A DNA stretch of 64,000 bases from NCBI RefSeq assembly GCF_000214215.1, contig NC_015559.1:3087001-3151000 (forward strand), written 5' to 3'. The translations under genes and the position numbers were made by a program. Every line of letters starts with the position of its first letter. Within the stretch, counting starts at the first letter, position 1. Positions 19,393 through 28,312 of this stretch are shown here, piece after piece. The notes below the pieces were generated by a model. It ran no database searches and was not told the DNA's origin. It saw only the letters and a program-made list of their open reading frames with translations. Origin of the DNA: Marinomonas posidonica IVIA-Po-181 (GTDB lineage: Bacteria > Pseudomonadota > Gammaproteobacteria > Pseudomonadales > Marinomonadaceae).

Positions 19393-19784
19393 TAATTCCC
19401 AGTCAGCGCTTTTCTCATGCCACTGATCTTACGATCCAGAAACATGAAGCTTGTATCAAATTGCATCGAGTTCTGCGCATATTCTGCCTGCTCTCTCTGC
19501 ATGTCTACGGTATTCCCATCTAATGAAGGCTGCTCTGGATTGCGATAAAGCAAATCACCCGAAACATCACTTTCTGCTGCGTGAGCAAAATGTCGATCAT
19601 TGGTACCTTGTAATTGCAGTCGCTTCATTTCATCACTAAAAGCTGCATCAAAACTAACGTCTCGTGCTTTATAGTTTGGAGTATCTGCATTCGCGATATT
19701 GTTCGCCAATATCGCCGCACGAGCACTACGAAATTCTAATGCTTTATCATGTCCAGCAAAGGCACCTGCAAAGGAAATCGCCAT
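19392..19784 (-). CDS. flgB: Flagellar proximal rod protein FlgB
   Basis: First subunit of the flagellar rod, 130 residues, normal length. It shows the signature LEFRSARAAILANNIANADT followed by PNYKARDVSFDAAF, and ends in FMFLDRKISGMRKALTGN. As the first gene of flgBCDE it is preceded by a near-perfect sigma-54 promoter at 19822-19837. It overlaps the start of flgC. Confidence 0.96.
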   Translation of the reverse strand: MAISFAGAFAGHDKALEFRSARAAILANNIANADTPNYKARDVSFDAAFSDEMKRLQLQGTNDRHFAHAAESDVSGDLLYRNPEQPSLDGNTVDMQREQAEYAQNSMQFDTSFMFLDRKISGMRKALTGN

Positions 19785-19821
19785 TTAACCCTCAAACAAA
19801 AAATCAAAGATAATCTTATAT

Positions 19822-19837
19822 AGCAATTATGATGCCA
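19822..19837 (-). promoter_or_regulatory. Sigma-54 promoter of flgBCDE
   Basis: Minus strand reads TGGCATCATAATTGCT, which fits TGGCACG-N4-TTGCW well, with GG and GC separated by exactly 10 bases. It is about 40 bases upstream of flgB. RpoN control with a FleQ/FlrC-type activator is usual for these genes in related polar flagellates; no activator gene lies in the window. Confidence 0.88.
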
Positions 19838-19924
19838 AAAAAAATATTCATATTTTTCAATTGGTTATATCCATCATTTTCTAAAACGGCAAAAAGCGGC
19901 AACTTAAAAGATAGGCTATAAAAA

Positions 19925-19959
19925 CAAAAAAAGCCCATCCTAAGGTCTAAGATGGGCTT
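19925..19959 (-). terminator. Rho-independent terminator after cheR
   Basis: Stem AAGCCCATC (19931-19939) with GATGGGCTT (19951-19959), followed on the minus strand by a T run. It lies 23 bases past the cheR stop and upstream of the flgB promoter, separating cheVR from flgBCDE. Confidence 0.9.
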
Positions 19960-19982
19960 TTCATATTCCAATGAAAGAAGGT

Positions 19983-20819
19983 CTAACGCGGCTTGGCTTT
20001 ATAGACAATCCCAGGATGACATTGCACTATTTCAAAATAATCTGACAACCCACTCAAGGCTTCAGAACCGCCAAGAAATAAATACCCACCTGGTTTAAGG
20101 GAGGCATGCATTCTTCGTAAAATATCCTGCTTCAAATCCACCGTAAAATAAATGAGCACATTGCGGCAAAAAATCACATCAAATTTTCCCAATCCGGCAA
20201 ACGAATCAATCAAATTCAGATACTTAAAATCCACACGAGAACTCAGGTGACTTTTAATCTTCCAAGTCGAATCATCTAATTTATCAAAGTAGCGACCTTG
20301 TAAGTCTGGTCCTAAACCACGAGCAATCGCCAAACTATCATACTCACCCTGTTTTGCGTGCTGCAAAATATTGGTACAAATGTCTGTCGCAACAATCCTT
20401 TCCCCAGGTTTCAATACGCCAGGGCGAGCATTCTTAAACTCTTCAATGACCATACTAATGGAATAAGGCTCTTGACCTGTTGATGAAGCCGCAGACCAAA
20501 TACGCAAGGGAGCCCCCGTCATTTCTGGCAGGACTTTCTCACGAAGGATGGTAAAAGGATGTGTATCGCGAAACCATAAGGTCTCGTTAGTGGTCATCGC
20601 GTTGATGACTTCTTCCTTTAGCTTAGCATTCATTGGTCTATCAAGCGCGTCTACCAACTGCTCTATTTTAGAAAAATTTTCTCTTTCTAAAATCTTACCT
20701 AATCGGCTTGCCACCAAATATTGCTTATTATCACTTAAAGATATTCCACACACTTTCTGTAGATATTCCCTAAAGCGACCATAGCCAGCTGGGGTGATTG
20801 TGTTTGTACTGCTGAGCAT
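19983..20819 (-). CDS. cheR: Chemotaxis protein methyltransferase CheR
   Basis: S-adenosylmethionine-dependent methyltransferase that methylates glutamates of chemoreceptors; 278 residues. The N-terminal helical domain (about 1-80) ends in the family hallmark NAMTTNETLWFRD. The SAM-binding domain follows, with RIWSAASSTGQEPYSISM, IVATDICTNILQHAKQGEY and DVIFCRNVLIYF. The ending with SGLSDYFEIVQCHPGIVYK is typical. It is preceded by cheV and followed by a terminator. The cheVR pair ahead of flgBCDE is a familiar arrangement in Vibrio-like and Oceanospirillales genomes. Confidence 0.96.
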   Translation of the reverse strand: MLSSTNTITPAGYGRFREYLQKVCGISLSDNKQYLVASRLGKILERENFSKIEQLVDALDRPMNAKLKEEVINAMTTNETLWFRDTHPFTILREKVLPEMTGAPLRIWSAASSTGQEPYSISMVIEEFKNARPGVLKPGERIVATDICTNILQHAKQGEYDSLAIARGLGPDLQGRYFDKLDDSTWKIKSHLSSRVDFKYLNLIDSFAGLGKFDVIFCRNVLIYFTVDLKQDILRRMHASLKPGGYLFLGGSEALSGLSDYFEIVQCHPGIVYKAKPR

Positions 20820-20876
20820 TAAAACTCCATAATAAGCAGACTAAAGGACGAGCTCAGCTCGTCCCAATCCATTACG

Positions 20877-21806
20877 TTACTCAGATTGCACTTGTACTGT
20901 TTCAATCGCCAAACGTGCCAGCTCATCCGGCTGGAACTTGGCCAAGAAACCATCTGCACCTACTTTCTTCACCATGGCTTCGTTAAAGACACCACTTAAG
21001 GAAGTGTGTAGAAGAATGAATAAATCCTGCAATCGACTGTCATTTCGAATCGCTGTTGTTAAGGTGTAACCATCCATTTCTGGCATTTCAATATCCGAAA
21101 TCACCATAGAAAATTCTTCTGTTACATCTTTACCTTCAGCGACCAAATTCTGTAAAAACTCAAGTGCTTCTCGACCATCGCATAAAACCGTGGTTGCAAA
21201 ACCAACTTGTTCCATACAACGTTTGATTTGTTTTCGAGCAACTGATGAATCATCCACAATAAGAATGTGATGTTTTTTCGCATTCTCTTGTGTCCCCGAA
21301 TCCACAATACCTTCTGAGATATCTTGTCGCATTGGCGCCACTTCAGAAAGAATTTGCTCCACATCAATGATCTCCACCATCTCTTTGTCAACCTGACAAA
21401 CCGCCGTCAAATAATTATCATTTGATAGGCCTTTTGGTGGTGGCTGAATATCACTCCAGTTCATATTCACAATACGTTCAACACCACGTACCAAGAATCC
21501 TTGAATACGACGGTTATATTCCGTAATGATCACAAAGCACTGGCTGATGTTTTCTATTGGACTTGCCCCCGTTGCCAAACCCAAATCCAATATTGGAATG
21601 GTTCCACCACGAATGTGTGCAACACCACGAACCACAGGTGAACTATGAGGCATAGTGGTAAGTTTAGGACACTGAAGAACTTCCTTTACTTTAAAGACAT
21701 TGATGCCGTAAATTTGCTTACCATTCAAGCGAAACAGCAACAACTCAAGTCTATTTTCCCCGACCAGCTGTGTACGTTGATTGACAGTATCTAAAACCCC
21801 AGCCAT
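20877..21806 (-). CDS. cheV: Chemotaxis coupling protein CheV (CheW-receiver fusion)
   Basis: Adaptor linking chemoreceptors to CheA, 309 residues. An N-terminal CheW-like domain (about 15-160) contains LLLFRLNGKQIYGINVFKVK and RGGTIPILDLGLATG. The C-terminal receiver domain (about 180-305) contains HHILIVDDSSVARKQIKR and the phospho-acceptor region SMVISDIEMPEMDGYTL, with the Asp of SDIEMPEMDG as predicted phosphorylation site. An in-frame TTG lies at 21818, but the ATG at 21806 has GGAGG 5 bases upstream and is preferred. It is divergent from flgA. Confidence 0.96.
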   Translation of the reverse strand: MAGVLDTVNQRTQLVGENRLELLLFRLNGKQIYGINVFKVKEVLQCPKLTTMPHSSPVVRGVAHIRGGTIPILDLGLATGASPIENISQCFVIITEYNRRIQGFLVRGVERIVNMNWSDIQPPPKGLSNDNYLTAVCQVDKEMVEIIDVEQILSEVAPMRQDISEGIVDSGTQENAKKHHILIVDDSSVARKQIKRCMEQVGFATTVLCDGREALEFLQNLVAEGKDVTEEFSMVISDIEMPEMDGYTLTTAIRNDSRLQDLFILLHTSLSGVFNEAMVKKVGADGFLAKFQPDELARLAIETVQVQSE

Positions 21807-21942
21807 ATACGCCTCCAAAATGTATAAACTGCATAATGAGGTAACCCCTCAAAATTGTTAAAATGCATTCACCAATGATAGAGTGAATATCAACAATTTA
21901 CTAACTTATTCATAACGAAATCATAAACAAAGAGTGTTCATC

Positions 21943-22635
21943 ATGCGAATCTCAAGGCTTTTAATAGCCTTTATTTGTCTTCAACCCCACTTTACTTACG
22001 CTCAGGCGCTTGAAGAAATAGTTAATCGCTTCATTAGTCAAGTGGAAATTCCTCGCTTGTCCGAGGTTTATCCCCACGCAACCATAACCATAAAACTGAA
22101 CAATCTTGCATCTCTAAATTACCTACCTGATTGCAAAGACAATCAAATTAGCATTCAAAATCAACGACCAGAAGCTCGAAAACGAACCAACTATGAAATC
22201 AGTTGCCCTGATCCAGTTTGGAAGTCCTATCTGCCCGCCATTCAATCAATCAGCATTCCAGCCATTCGTGCCATCACACCGATCAATCGCGGTCAAATTA
22301 TCTCTCAATCTAATACCGACACGGGTGAAGTGGATATAGCAGACCTAAGAGGCCAAGTTTATACTCAACAAAAACCACCCTATGGACTGATCGCTTCCCG
22401 CAACATTCGTCTCAACACCTTCATCACGGATAATTTAACGCGTCTTCCCACCCTAATAAAAAAAGGTGACGCCATTCAAATCACAGCCAGTAGTGGCACC
22501 ATTACTGTTCGTATGAATGGTGTCGCGCTAGAGAATGGCGTTAAAGGTCAACAAATTCGCGTAAAAAACGCAAGTTCTGGACGAATTGTATACGCTAAAG
22601 TTGTAACTGACAGTGAGGTTCTTGTAAACTATTGA
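21943..22635 (+). CDS. flgA: Flagellar P-ring assembly chaperone FlgA
   Basis: Periplasmic chaperone needed for P-ring (FlgI) assembly; 230 residues. A Sec signal peptide covers about residues 1-20 (MRISRLLIAFICLQPHFTYA). The C-terminal SAF-like domain is recognisable: AITPINRGQIISQSNTDTGE, IASRNIRLNTFITDNLTRLP and GVKGQQIRVKNASSGRIVYA. A GTG at 21934 is in frame, but the ATG at 21943 directly begins a clean signal peptide. It is divergent from cheV and followed by flgMN. Confidence 0.93.
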   Translation: MRISRLLIAFICLQPHFTYAQALEEIVNRFISQVEIPRLSEVYPHATITIKLNNLASLNYLPDCKDNQISIQNQRPEARKRTNYEISCPDPVWKSYLPAIQSISIPAIRAITPINRGQIISQSNTDTGEVDIADLRGQVYTQQKPPYGLIASRNIRLNTFITDNLTRLPTLIKKGDAIQITASSGTITVRMNGVALENGVKGQQIRVKNASSGRIVYAKVVTDSEVLVNY

Positions 22636-22684
22636 GTATATACAACTCGGCGAATATAAATTTCCTTTTTCTAAGGTAATTGAC

Positions 22685-22711
22685 TAAAGTTTTCGTAGAC
22701 CCAGCCGAAAT
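22685..22711 (+). promoter_or_regulatory. Sigma-28 (FliA) promoter of flgMN
   Basis: TAAAGTTT (8/8 to consensus), exactly 11 bases, then GCCGAAAT (6/8). It lies about 40 bases upstream of flgM. Transcription of the anti-sigma factor by its own target sigma factor is the known feedback arrangement. Confidence 0.88.
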
Positions 22712-22748
22712 CATAGACAGGCAAATCATTTAAGGGCGGAAAAACCCA

Positions 22749-23063
22749 ATGGCAATTCATTTAACAGGTCTATCAAATCAGAGCACTATAAACAAAAGTG
22801 AGCGCACGCATAAAGACGATGCGGCCGCTGGTGCGACTGAACAAAAAGGCGGTGTGCAAAGTGGTGGCACACTGGCGGAAGACACAGTAAAACTTAGCGG
22901 AACAGCTCAAACGCTACAAAATCAACAAGCTAAACTGAATAACTTACCAGATGTTGATATGGATAAAGTTGAGCAAATTAAAAACGCCATTGCAGCGGGT
23001 GAATATAAGATTGACACCCAAAAACTAGCTAACAATATGGCTTCTATGGACACGCTATTTTAA
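22749..23063 (+). CDS. flgM: Anti-sigma-28 factor FlgM
   Basis: Binds FliA until the hook is complete, then is exported, releasing late gene expression; 104 residues. The N-terminal half is polar and low in hydrophobics, as expected for the disordered export part. The C-terminal part has the FlgM core: DTVKLSGTAQTLQNQQAKL and VDMDKVEQIKNAIAAGEYKI, followed by DTQKLANNM. It sits directly behind a sigma-28 promoter and 37 bases ahead of flgN, the standard pairing. Confidence 0.95.
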   Translation: MAIHLTGLSNQSTINKSERTHKDDAAAGATEQKGGVQSGGTLAEDTVKLSGTAQTLQNQQAKLNNLPDVDMDKVEQIKNAIAAGEYKIDTQKLANNMASMDTLF

Positions 23064-23100
23064 CCAGCGTGCCCTACACAGCCTATAAAGGGCTTATTCT

Positions 23101-23580
23101 ATGATCCCCATCGCCCCCATCTTCATCAAAAGCAAAGGCATTTTAATTGAACTGTCTCAACTTCTTGATGAAGAACGCTCTGCTTACGGCGAACAGAACA
23201 GCGAAAACATCATTGCATTAGCAGAAAAAAAACAAACTCTACTTGATGAAATGAATGAACTAAATGAAAAACGCATCAAGGTTCTGGTTAAATTTGATGT
23301 GGTTGATCGTAAAAATCCGACTGAAGAAGAATTCAAAAGCTGGCTAAAATTACAAGATAGCTCGATGGATGAGGTTCGTTTACTCATGAAAGAGTGCGAA
23401 GCACTTCTCAAAAGCTGCAAAACAAAAAACAACACTAACGCTCAAATACTCAGCACCCTGCAAAAACGCAACAAACATCTATATGAGCTTTTACAGGGTC
23501 ATAGCACTAAAAATAAAGTTTACACATCTCGTGGCTCCACTCGCCCTATCAGCAGCAAGCAAACCTTAGGTCGAGCTTAA
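23101..23580 (+). CDS. flgN: Flagellar export chaperone FlgN
   Basis: Cytoplasmic chaperone for FlgK and FlgL, 159 residues. The sequence is mostly alpha-helical and charged, with LSQLLDEERSAYGEQNSENI followed by IALAEKKQTLLDEMNELNEK, the usual FlgN N-terminal helices. It has no signal peptide. Assignment rests on this pattern and on its position directly after flgM. The C-terminus is Ser/Thr/Arg-rich and less conserved. Confidence 0.9.
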   Translation: MIPIAPIFIKSKGILIELSQLLDEERSAYGEQNSENIIALAEKKQTLLDEMNELNEKRIKVLVKFDVVDRKNPTEEEFKSWLKLQDSSMDEVRLLMKECEALLKSCKTKNNTNAQILSTLQKRNKHLYELLQGHSTKNKVYTSRGSTRPISSKQTLGRA

Positions 23581-23616
23581 AATCATATATAAATCAAAGT
23601 GATAAAGACTTATCGT

Positions 23617-23646
23617 TTGTAATCACAAGCGTTTAAGGTTTAAAAT
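23617..23646 (+). promoter_or_regulatory. Candidate sigma-70 promoter of the tRNA-Arg gene
   Basis: TTGTAA, 18-base spacer, TAAAAT, ending 15 bases before the mature tRNA 5' end. Boxes are 4/6 and 5/6 to consensus. Confidence 0.45.
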
Positions 23647-23661
23647 ACACTCGACCACTGA

Positions 23662-23737
23662 GTCCTCATAGGTAAACAGGATATACCGGCCGCCTCCTAA
23701 GCAGCTATTCCAGGTTCGAGTCCTGGTGAGGACGCCA
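23662..23737 (+). tRNA. tRNA-Arg (anticodon CCT)
   Basis: A full 76-base cloverleaf with encoded CCA can be drawn. Acceptor stem GTCCTCA/TGAGGAC, D arm GGTA/TACC, anticodon loop CTCCTAA, T arm CCAGG-TTCGAGT-CCTGG, discriminator G, then CCA at 23735-23737. Anticodon CCT reads AGG arginine codons. The anticodon stem GCCGC/GCAGC has one C-A mismatch at the middle pair. It lies alone between flgN and the convergent osmC-like gene. Confidence 0.92.
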
Positions 23738-23771
23738 TTCAACACATGACAAAAGAACCACTCTCTTGGCC

Positions 23772-23797
23772 AAAAAAAAGAGCCTCTCAGCTCTTTT
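23772..23797 (-). terminator. Terminator after the osmC-like gene
   Basis: Stem AAAAGAGC (23776-23783) with GCTCTTTT (23790-23797), 6-base loop. On the minus strand it is followed by an eight-T run, ending the trpGDC-osmC transcript. Read on the plus strand it may also stop transcription from the tRNA gene. Confidence 0.88.
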
Positions 23798-23821
23798 CCT
23801 AAACCATCTAACGCCACAAAA

Positions 23822-24229
23822 CTAGTCAGCCTCAACCAGCTCAAAGCTGTGGACAATCTTCACACCACCGCGCTCTAACATTAATGACGCCGAGCAATAC
23901 TCTTCAGCAGACAGCTTCACAGCTCTGGCCACAACACTTTCTTTTAACTTTCGTCCTGTTACCACAAAGTGCACGCGAATTTCAGTAAATACGGCTGGCA
24001 CAGCATCCGCACGATCAGCCTCAATCTGTGCCACACAAGACACAACATCTTGGCGTGACTTTTTTAAAATCCCCACCACATCATAAGAGGTACAACCACC
24101 TAATCCAGCTAACAAAAGTTCCATTGGTCTCGGACCAGCAAGCTGGTTTCCATCAATTTCTACTTTAAAACCCGATCCTGTTTCGGCTGAAAAATGGACA
24201 TCTTCTTGCCAACTTACATTCGTCTTCAT
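23822..24229 (-). CDS. OsmC family protein (YhfA-like)
   Basis: Small OsmC/Ohr-fold protein of 135 residues. The helix segment GPRPMELLLAGLGGCTSYDV carries the first conserved cysteine (near residue 46). A second cysteine occurs in LSAEEYCSASLMLER (near 108). These two cysteines form the peroxidase site in characterised OsmC/Ohr proteins; for this YhfA-like branch the substrate is not known. It follows trpC by 21 bases on the same strand, so it is probably co-transcribed. In Pseudomonas, as I recall, a similar gene lies near trpGDC with vfr in between; no vfr is seen here. Confidence 0.85.
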   Translation of the reverse strand: MKTNVSWQEDVHFSAETGSGFKVEIDGNQLAGPRPMELLLAGLGGCTSYDVVGILKKSRQDVVSCVAQIEADRADAVPAVFTEIRVHFVVTGRKLKESVVARAVKLSAEEYCSASLMLERGGVKIVHSFELVEAD

Positions 24230-24250
24230 ATCACACCTATCTGTCTGTCT

Positions 24251-25063
24251 TTACTGAAACAATTCAGCCAATTTCTCACCTGGATCAGGCGCACGCATGA
24301 AAGCTTCTCCCACTAAAAAGGCATAGATCTCATGATTGCGCATTAATGCCACATCTTCCTGGGTATGAATACCGCTCTCGGTAACAATCAGTCTTTCTTT
24401 CGGCACACTTTTCATGAGTTCAAAAGTGTGGTCTAAACTAAGCTCAAAAGTATGTAAATCTCGATTATTAATGCCCAACAGTTCTGTTTCTGTGAATTCC
24501 AAGGCCAAGTCTAATTCCGCTCGATTATGAACTTCCACCAATACGTCCATACCCAAATCTCTGGCCATGATATCTAAAGCTCTGAGCTTTTCACCAGACA
24601 AGCAAGCTGCAATCAATAAAATACAATCCGCACCAATGGATCTGGCTTCAATCACCTGATACTCATCAACGATAAAGTCTTTACGGATCACAGGCAATTG
24701 ACAAGCAGAGCGAGCTTCAACCAAGTAATCCTCATGCCCCTGAAAAAAGTCTTTATCTGTCAATACAGACAAACAAGCAGCACCTGCACTTTCATACGAC
24801 TTCGCTATTTCTCCTGGATAAAAAGGCTCACGCAAAATACCTTTACTCGGCGAAGCCTGTTTAATTTCTGCAATCACACCGGCTTTGCCTAAAGCAATCT
24901 GGTGCTTCAATGACTGTGCGAAACCACGCGGAGCATTGTGTACATTAGCAACGGATGCCGCCACCTCTAAGTTTCTGTATGGTGTATGCGCTTTCCTCTC
25001 AGCAATCTCTTCGAATTTACGCGCTACAATTTTCTTCAAAATGGTGGGGGTTTCTACTTGCAT
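24251..25063 (-). CDS. trpC: Indole-3-glycerol phosphate synthase TrpC
   Basis: Fourth step of the chorismate-to-tryptophan branch, closing the indole ring; 270 residues, monofunctional (no TrpF fusion). TIM-barrel motifs are clear: [17 protein letters not shown] with the substrate-binding lysine, [20 protein letters not shown] with the catalytic Lys, and [16 protein letters not shown]. An in-frame TTG lies 6 bases upstream of the ATG at 25063; either could be used with the AGGAG at that site. It is third in trpG-trpD-trpC. Confidence 0.96.
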   Translation of the reverse strand: MQVETPTILKKIVARKFEEIAERKAHTPYRNLEVAASVANVHNAPRGFAQSLKHQIALGKAGVIAEIKQASPSKGILREPFYPGEIAKSYESAGAACLSVLTDKDFFQGHEDYLVEARSACQLPVIRKDFIVDEYQVIEARSIGADCILLIAACLSGEKLRALDIMARDLGMDVLVEVHNRAELDLALEFTETELLGINNRDLHTFELSLDHTFELMKSVPKERLIVTESGIHTQEDVALMRNHEIYAFLVGEAFMRAPDPGEKLAELFQ

Positions 25064-25082
25064 AACCAAGCAACTCCTATTT

Positions 25083-26120
25083 TTATGTGTTAGGTTCCAT
25101 AAAACAGCGCGTAAAACTCGCTAGTTCAGACATTTTCACTTTCGCTGTTCCACCACCAATAACATCTTCAGCAATGTTCACACCCTCGGCTAGCGAGTCG
25201 GCTATGCCAGAAACATAAATAGCGGCTCCGGCATTTAATGCCACAATATCACGGGCAGGGTTTACTTTCCCTTTACCCTCTAGCGCAGACTTAATTAAAG
25301 ACAAACTTTCATCGGCATCGAACGCTTGTATATCATCTGTGGACTGCAGAGGAATATTGAAATCCTCTGGCGAAATACGATATTCCGTAATGTCGCCCCC
25401 TTTCAGCTCTGCCACGTAAGTAGGAGCGGCAATACTGATTTCATCCAAACCATCTTCGGAGTGCACAACCATAACGTGCTGACTTCCTAATGCTTTTAAA
25501 ACTTCCGCAATAGGTCGAACCCATTTGTGGTGAAAAACCCCCATTACCTGACGCTTTGCATTGGCCGGATTCGTTAAAGGTCCTAACAAATTAAAAATGG
25601 TTCTTGTGGCCATTTCTTTGCGAGGTCCAACCGCATATTTCATAGCCGCATGATGATTCGGTGCGAACATGAACCCCAAACCGATTTCTTCTACACAGCG
25701 ACACACTTGCTCAGCATTTAGACCTAGAAAAATACCGGCCTGTTCCAAAACATCAGCACTACCTGATTTAGATGAAACTGAACGACCACCATGTTTGGCG
25801 ACCTTGCCACCAGCGGCCGCGACCACAAACGCAGCCGCCGTCGAAACATTAAATAAGTTGCCACCATCGCCACCAGTACCGCAGGTATCCACAATGTCTT
25901 CGATCGGCAAACTGACTTTACTGGAAAGTTCTCGCATGACTTGCGCAGCCGCAGTAATTTCTTCAACCGTTTCACCTTTCATTCGCAACGCAATCAAAAA
26001 ACCACCAATCTGAGCTGGCGTTGCTTTGCCGGTCATAATATCTGTCATCACAGATTGCATGTCTTCTGCAGACAGACTTTGATGCTCCACAACGGCTGCA
26101 ATTGCTTTTTGGATATCCAC
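25083..26120 (-). CDS. trpD: Anthranilate phosphoribosyltransferase TrpD
   Basis: Transfers phosphoribosyl from PRPP to anthranilate; 345 residues, normal length. The PRPP-binding glycine loop is present as [18 protein letters not shown] (near 84-101), followed by [20 protein letters not shown]. Further conserved segments are [20 protein letters not shown] and [12 protein letters not shown]. It is separate from trpG (10-base gap), so not a TrpGD fusion. Confidence 0.97.
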   Translation of the reverse strand: MDIQKAIAAVVEHQSLSAEDMQSVMTDIMTGKATPAQIGGFLIALRMKGETVEEITAAAQVMRELSSKVSLPIEDIVDTCGTGGDGGNLFNVSTAAAFVVAAAGGKVAKHGGRSVSSKSGSADVLEQAGIFLGLNAEQVCRCVEEIGLGFMFAPNHHAAMKYAVGPRKEMATRTIFNLLGPLTNPANAKRQVMGVFHHKWVRPIAEVLKALGSQHVMVVHSEDGLDEISIAAPTYVAELKGGDITEYRISPEDFNIPLQSTDDIQAFDADESLSLIKSALEGKGKVNPARDIVALNAGAAIYVSGIADSLAEGVNIAEDVIGGGTAKVKMSELASFTRCFMEPNT

Positions 26121-26129
26121 CAGACACTC

Positions 26130-26708
26130 CTATCGTTTTAAAAAGTTAGCTAACAAGGCATGCCCAGCCTCTGTCAGAATAGATTCAGGGTGAAATTGCA
26201 CCCCTTCAATATCAAATACTTTATGACGCAGGCCCATGATTTCATCATGCTCTCCTTCATCATTTTGGCTCCAAGCCGTCACCTCAAGGCAATCTGGCAA
26301 ATTCTCTTGCTCAACAACAAGGGAATGATAACGAGTGGCCGTTTGAGGGTTAGGCAAACCAGTAAATACACCTTGATTAAGGTGATGAATTAAAGATGTT
26401 TTTCCATGCATGACATTTTTAGCACGAATCACTTTGCCACCAAAGGCCTGAGCAATACTTTGATGGCCTAAGCAAATACCCAAAATAGGCATTTTGCCAG
26501 CAAACGCCTTTATTGCCGCAATCGAAATCCCCGCTTCACTTGGCGTACAAGGTCCTGGGGAGATGACCAACTGACTTGGCGACAAGCGTTCAATGTCAGC
26601 AATGGAGATCTGATTATTTCGATGTACCACCACTTCAGCCCCTAACTCACTAAAATATTGCACTAGGTTGTAGGTGAAAGAGTCGTAATTATCTATGACT
26701 AGCAACAT
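26130..26708 (-). CDS. trpG: Anthranilate synthase glutamine amidotransferase subunit TrpG/PabA
   Basis: Class I glutamine amidotransferase, 192 residues. It supplies ammonia to TrpE (anthranilate) and in many bacteria also to PabB (folate). Motifs: [18 protein letters not shown] at the start, oxyanion loop [13 protein letters not shown], nucleophile [15 protein letters not shown] (Cys79), and the C-terminal catalytic pair in [14 protein letters not shown]. No TrpE gene lies in the window, so its partner is encoded elsewhere; an amphibolic role is plausible. The ribosome site is weak. Confidence 0.95.
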   Translation of the reverse strand: MLLVIDNYDSFTYNLVQYFSELGAEVVVHRNNQISIADIERLSPSQLVISPGPCTPSEAGISIAAIKAFAGKMPILGICLGHQSIAQAFGGKVIRAKNVMHGKTSLIHHLNQGVFTGLPNPQTATRYHSLVVEQENLPDCLEVTAWSQNDEGEHDEIMGLRHKVFDIEGVQFHPESILTEAGHALLANFLKR

Positions 26709-26891
26709 GTTTTAAAATAAGATCCAAAGCGAACAAAATACCCAATCGAAAGCAGCATTCAAAAGGCTAAATTCTACACCTAAGCGAGCGAACTGTCTCC
26801 TGCTGGACAAACTCAAAAAGCGCAAACTGGCTACTTTCAGTCCATTAGTCATTAAGATTCGTCATCAATCCCTAAGTAATGAAATAATATA

Positions 26892-26919
26892 TTGCAAAAA
26901 CAAAGCCTTGTTTGATAAT
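26892..26919 (+). promoter_or_regulatory. Candidate mgtE promoter with an inverted repeat in the spacer
   Basis: TTGCAA (26892-26897), 16-base spacer, GATAAT (26914-26919). The spacer is itself AAACAA-AGCC-TTGTTT, a perfect 6-bp inverted repeat, which could be an operator. It lies about 60 bases upstream of mgtE. Confidence 0.45.
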
Positions 26920-26980
26920 CCCAAATGAATACCGCACACTAACCGTCAAGTATCCAAACCCGTGTTTGTAAGAGCTTCCA

Positions 26981-28312
26981 ATGCAAAGCCAAGTTACTCA
27001 ATTAATTGAACATTTGATTCATGACGAGCATTCGCCCAACTCGATCAGCCAGATGATGTCTGAATTCAGTCCAGACGATATTGCTCTTGCTCTGGAATCC
27101 ATTCCATTAGACCAAAGAAAACAAGCTTGGGAGAACATAAAACAAGCCAACCGTTTAGACATCTTGGTTGAAATGCGTGGTGAATCTCGTCAATTACTAC
27201 TGAAAGAGCTGGATGATAGTGAAATTGAAAATCTATTTGCCGACGTTGATGCAGCAGGCCTGCTGGAGATCACCGACTCGTTACCAGATAGATTGGTTGA
27301 CCTTGCGCTTAAGCAAATGGACAACAAACAGCGTGAATATTACCAACAAGGTATCGTTTACGATGATGACATTGTCGGCCGCTGGATAGATCACGAACTC
27401 TTGATCGCCTCACAGTCTATTCGAGTTGCGGAAGCAATGCGGTTATTGAAAAAGGCCACACCAACCTATACGGACATGATTTATCTGGTGAACCGAACTG
27501 GGCGCTGGGTTGGCTGTGTCAAATTCGACAAACTGTTTAAAGCCCATGAACAGGACCCCATCTCCAACTTAATTGATGAAGAGTGTGCTGTTATTCAAGC
27601 AGACATGACTTTAACGAAAGCAGCAGAACAACTGGAAAAATCAACATTATCGGCCCTGCCCGTGGTCGACAATAATCTCATATTATTAGGCCGCTTTCAT
27701 GCTGGTCTGGCCTTAGAAACCTTACGCCTTGAAAATGAAGCGCAACAAATGTCCACGGCAGGCTTAAATGAAGAGTCAGACCTATTCGCTCCAGTAAAAC
27801 GCAGCGCCGCCACCCGCGGTATCTGGCTGGGTATTAACTTATTGACCGCCTTTCTTGCCTCAGCTTTTATTGGTTTATTTGAAGCGACCTTACAACAAGT
27901 GGTCGCTTTAGCTGTATTAATGCCAGTTGTCGCCTCAATGGGCGGCATTGCAGGCAGTCAAACACTAACCTTGATTGTACGTGGCTTGGCCCTTGGGCAA
28001 ATCACTCGAAGCAACCTAAAGTCCCTATTAAGTAAGGAATTAAAGGTTGGTTGGCTAAATGGCATGGTATGGGCCATCATCATCGGCCTAGTGACCTATT
28101 GGTGGTTTAATAACTCCCTGCTAGGGGCTGTCATTGGTCTGGCGATTATCATCAATATTTTGATGGCCGCACTGTCAGGTGTTTTAATCCCTGTTTTACT
28201 CGATATACTGCACATTGACCCAGCCCTATCGGGCTCGGTCATACTCACCACGGTGACCGACATTGCAGGCTTTGTGGCTTTCTTAGGCTTAGGCACCTTA
28301 CTGCTTATTTAA
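26981..28312 (+). CDS. mgtE: Magnesium transporter MgtE
   Basis: Mg2+ channel of the inner membrane, 443 residues. The N-terminal superhelical domain spans about 1-125. A CBS pair (about 130-255) includes ATPTYTDMIYLVNRTGRWVG and STLSALPVVDNNLILLG. A C-terminal block of five membrane segments (about 275-443) contains the signature VLMPVVASMGGIAGSQT. The conserved pore Asp is in the segment VILTTVTDIAGFVAFLGLG. In studied MgtE proteins Mg2+ binding to the cytoplasmic domains closes the channel. It stands on the plus strand between trpG and a MscS-family gene, interrupting two minus-strand groups. Confidence 0.95.
   Translation: MQSQVTQLIEHLIHDEHSPNSISQMMSEFSPDDIALALESIPLDQRKQAWENIKQANRLDILVEMRGESRQLLLKELDDSEIENLFADVDAAGLLEITDSLPDRLVDLALKQMDNKQREYYQQGIVYDDDIVGRWIDHELLIASQSIRVAEAMRLLKKATPTYTDMIYLVNRTGRWVGCVKFDKLFKAHEQDPISNLIDEECAVIQADMTLTKAAEQLEKSTLSALPVVDNNLILLGRFHAGLALETLRLENEAQQMSTAGLNEESDLFAPVKRSAATRGIWLGINLLTAFLASAFIGLFEATLQQVVALAVLMPVVASMGGIAGSQTLTLIVRGLALGQITRSNLKSLLSKELKVGWLNGMVWAIIIGLVTYWWFNNSLLGAVIGLAIIINILMAALSGVLIPVLLDILHIDPALSGSVILTTVTDIAGFVAFLGLGTLLLI

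Noticed and set aside
21836-21890. Small inverted repeats (TGAGG/CCTCA and ATTCAC/GTGAAT) between cheV and flgA considered as operators
   Set aside because: Stems are only 5-6 bp and I could not anchor them to a promoter; they may be chance in AT-rich DNA.
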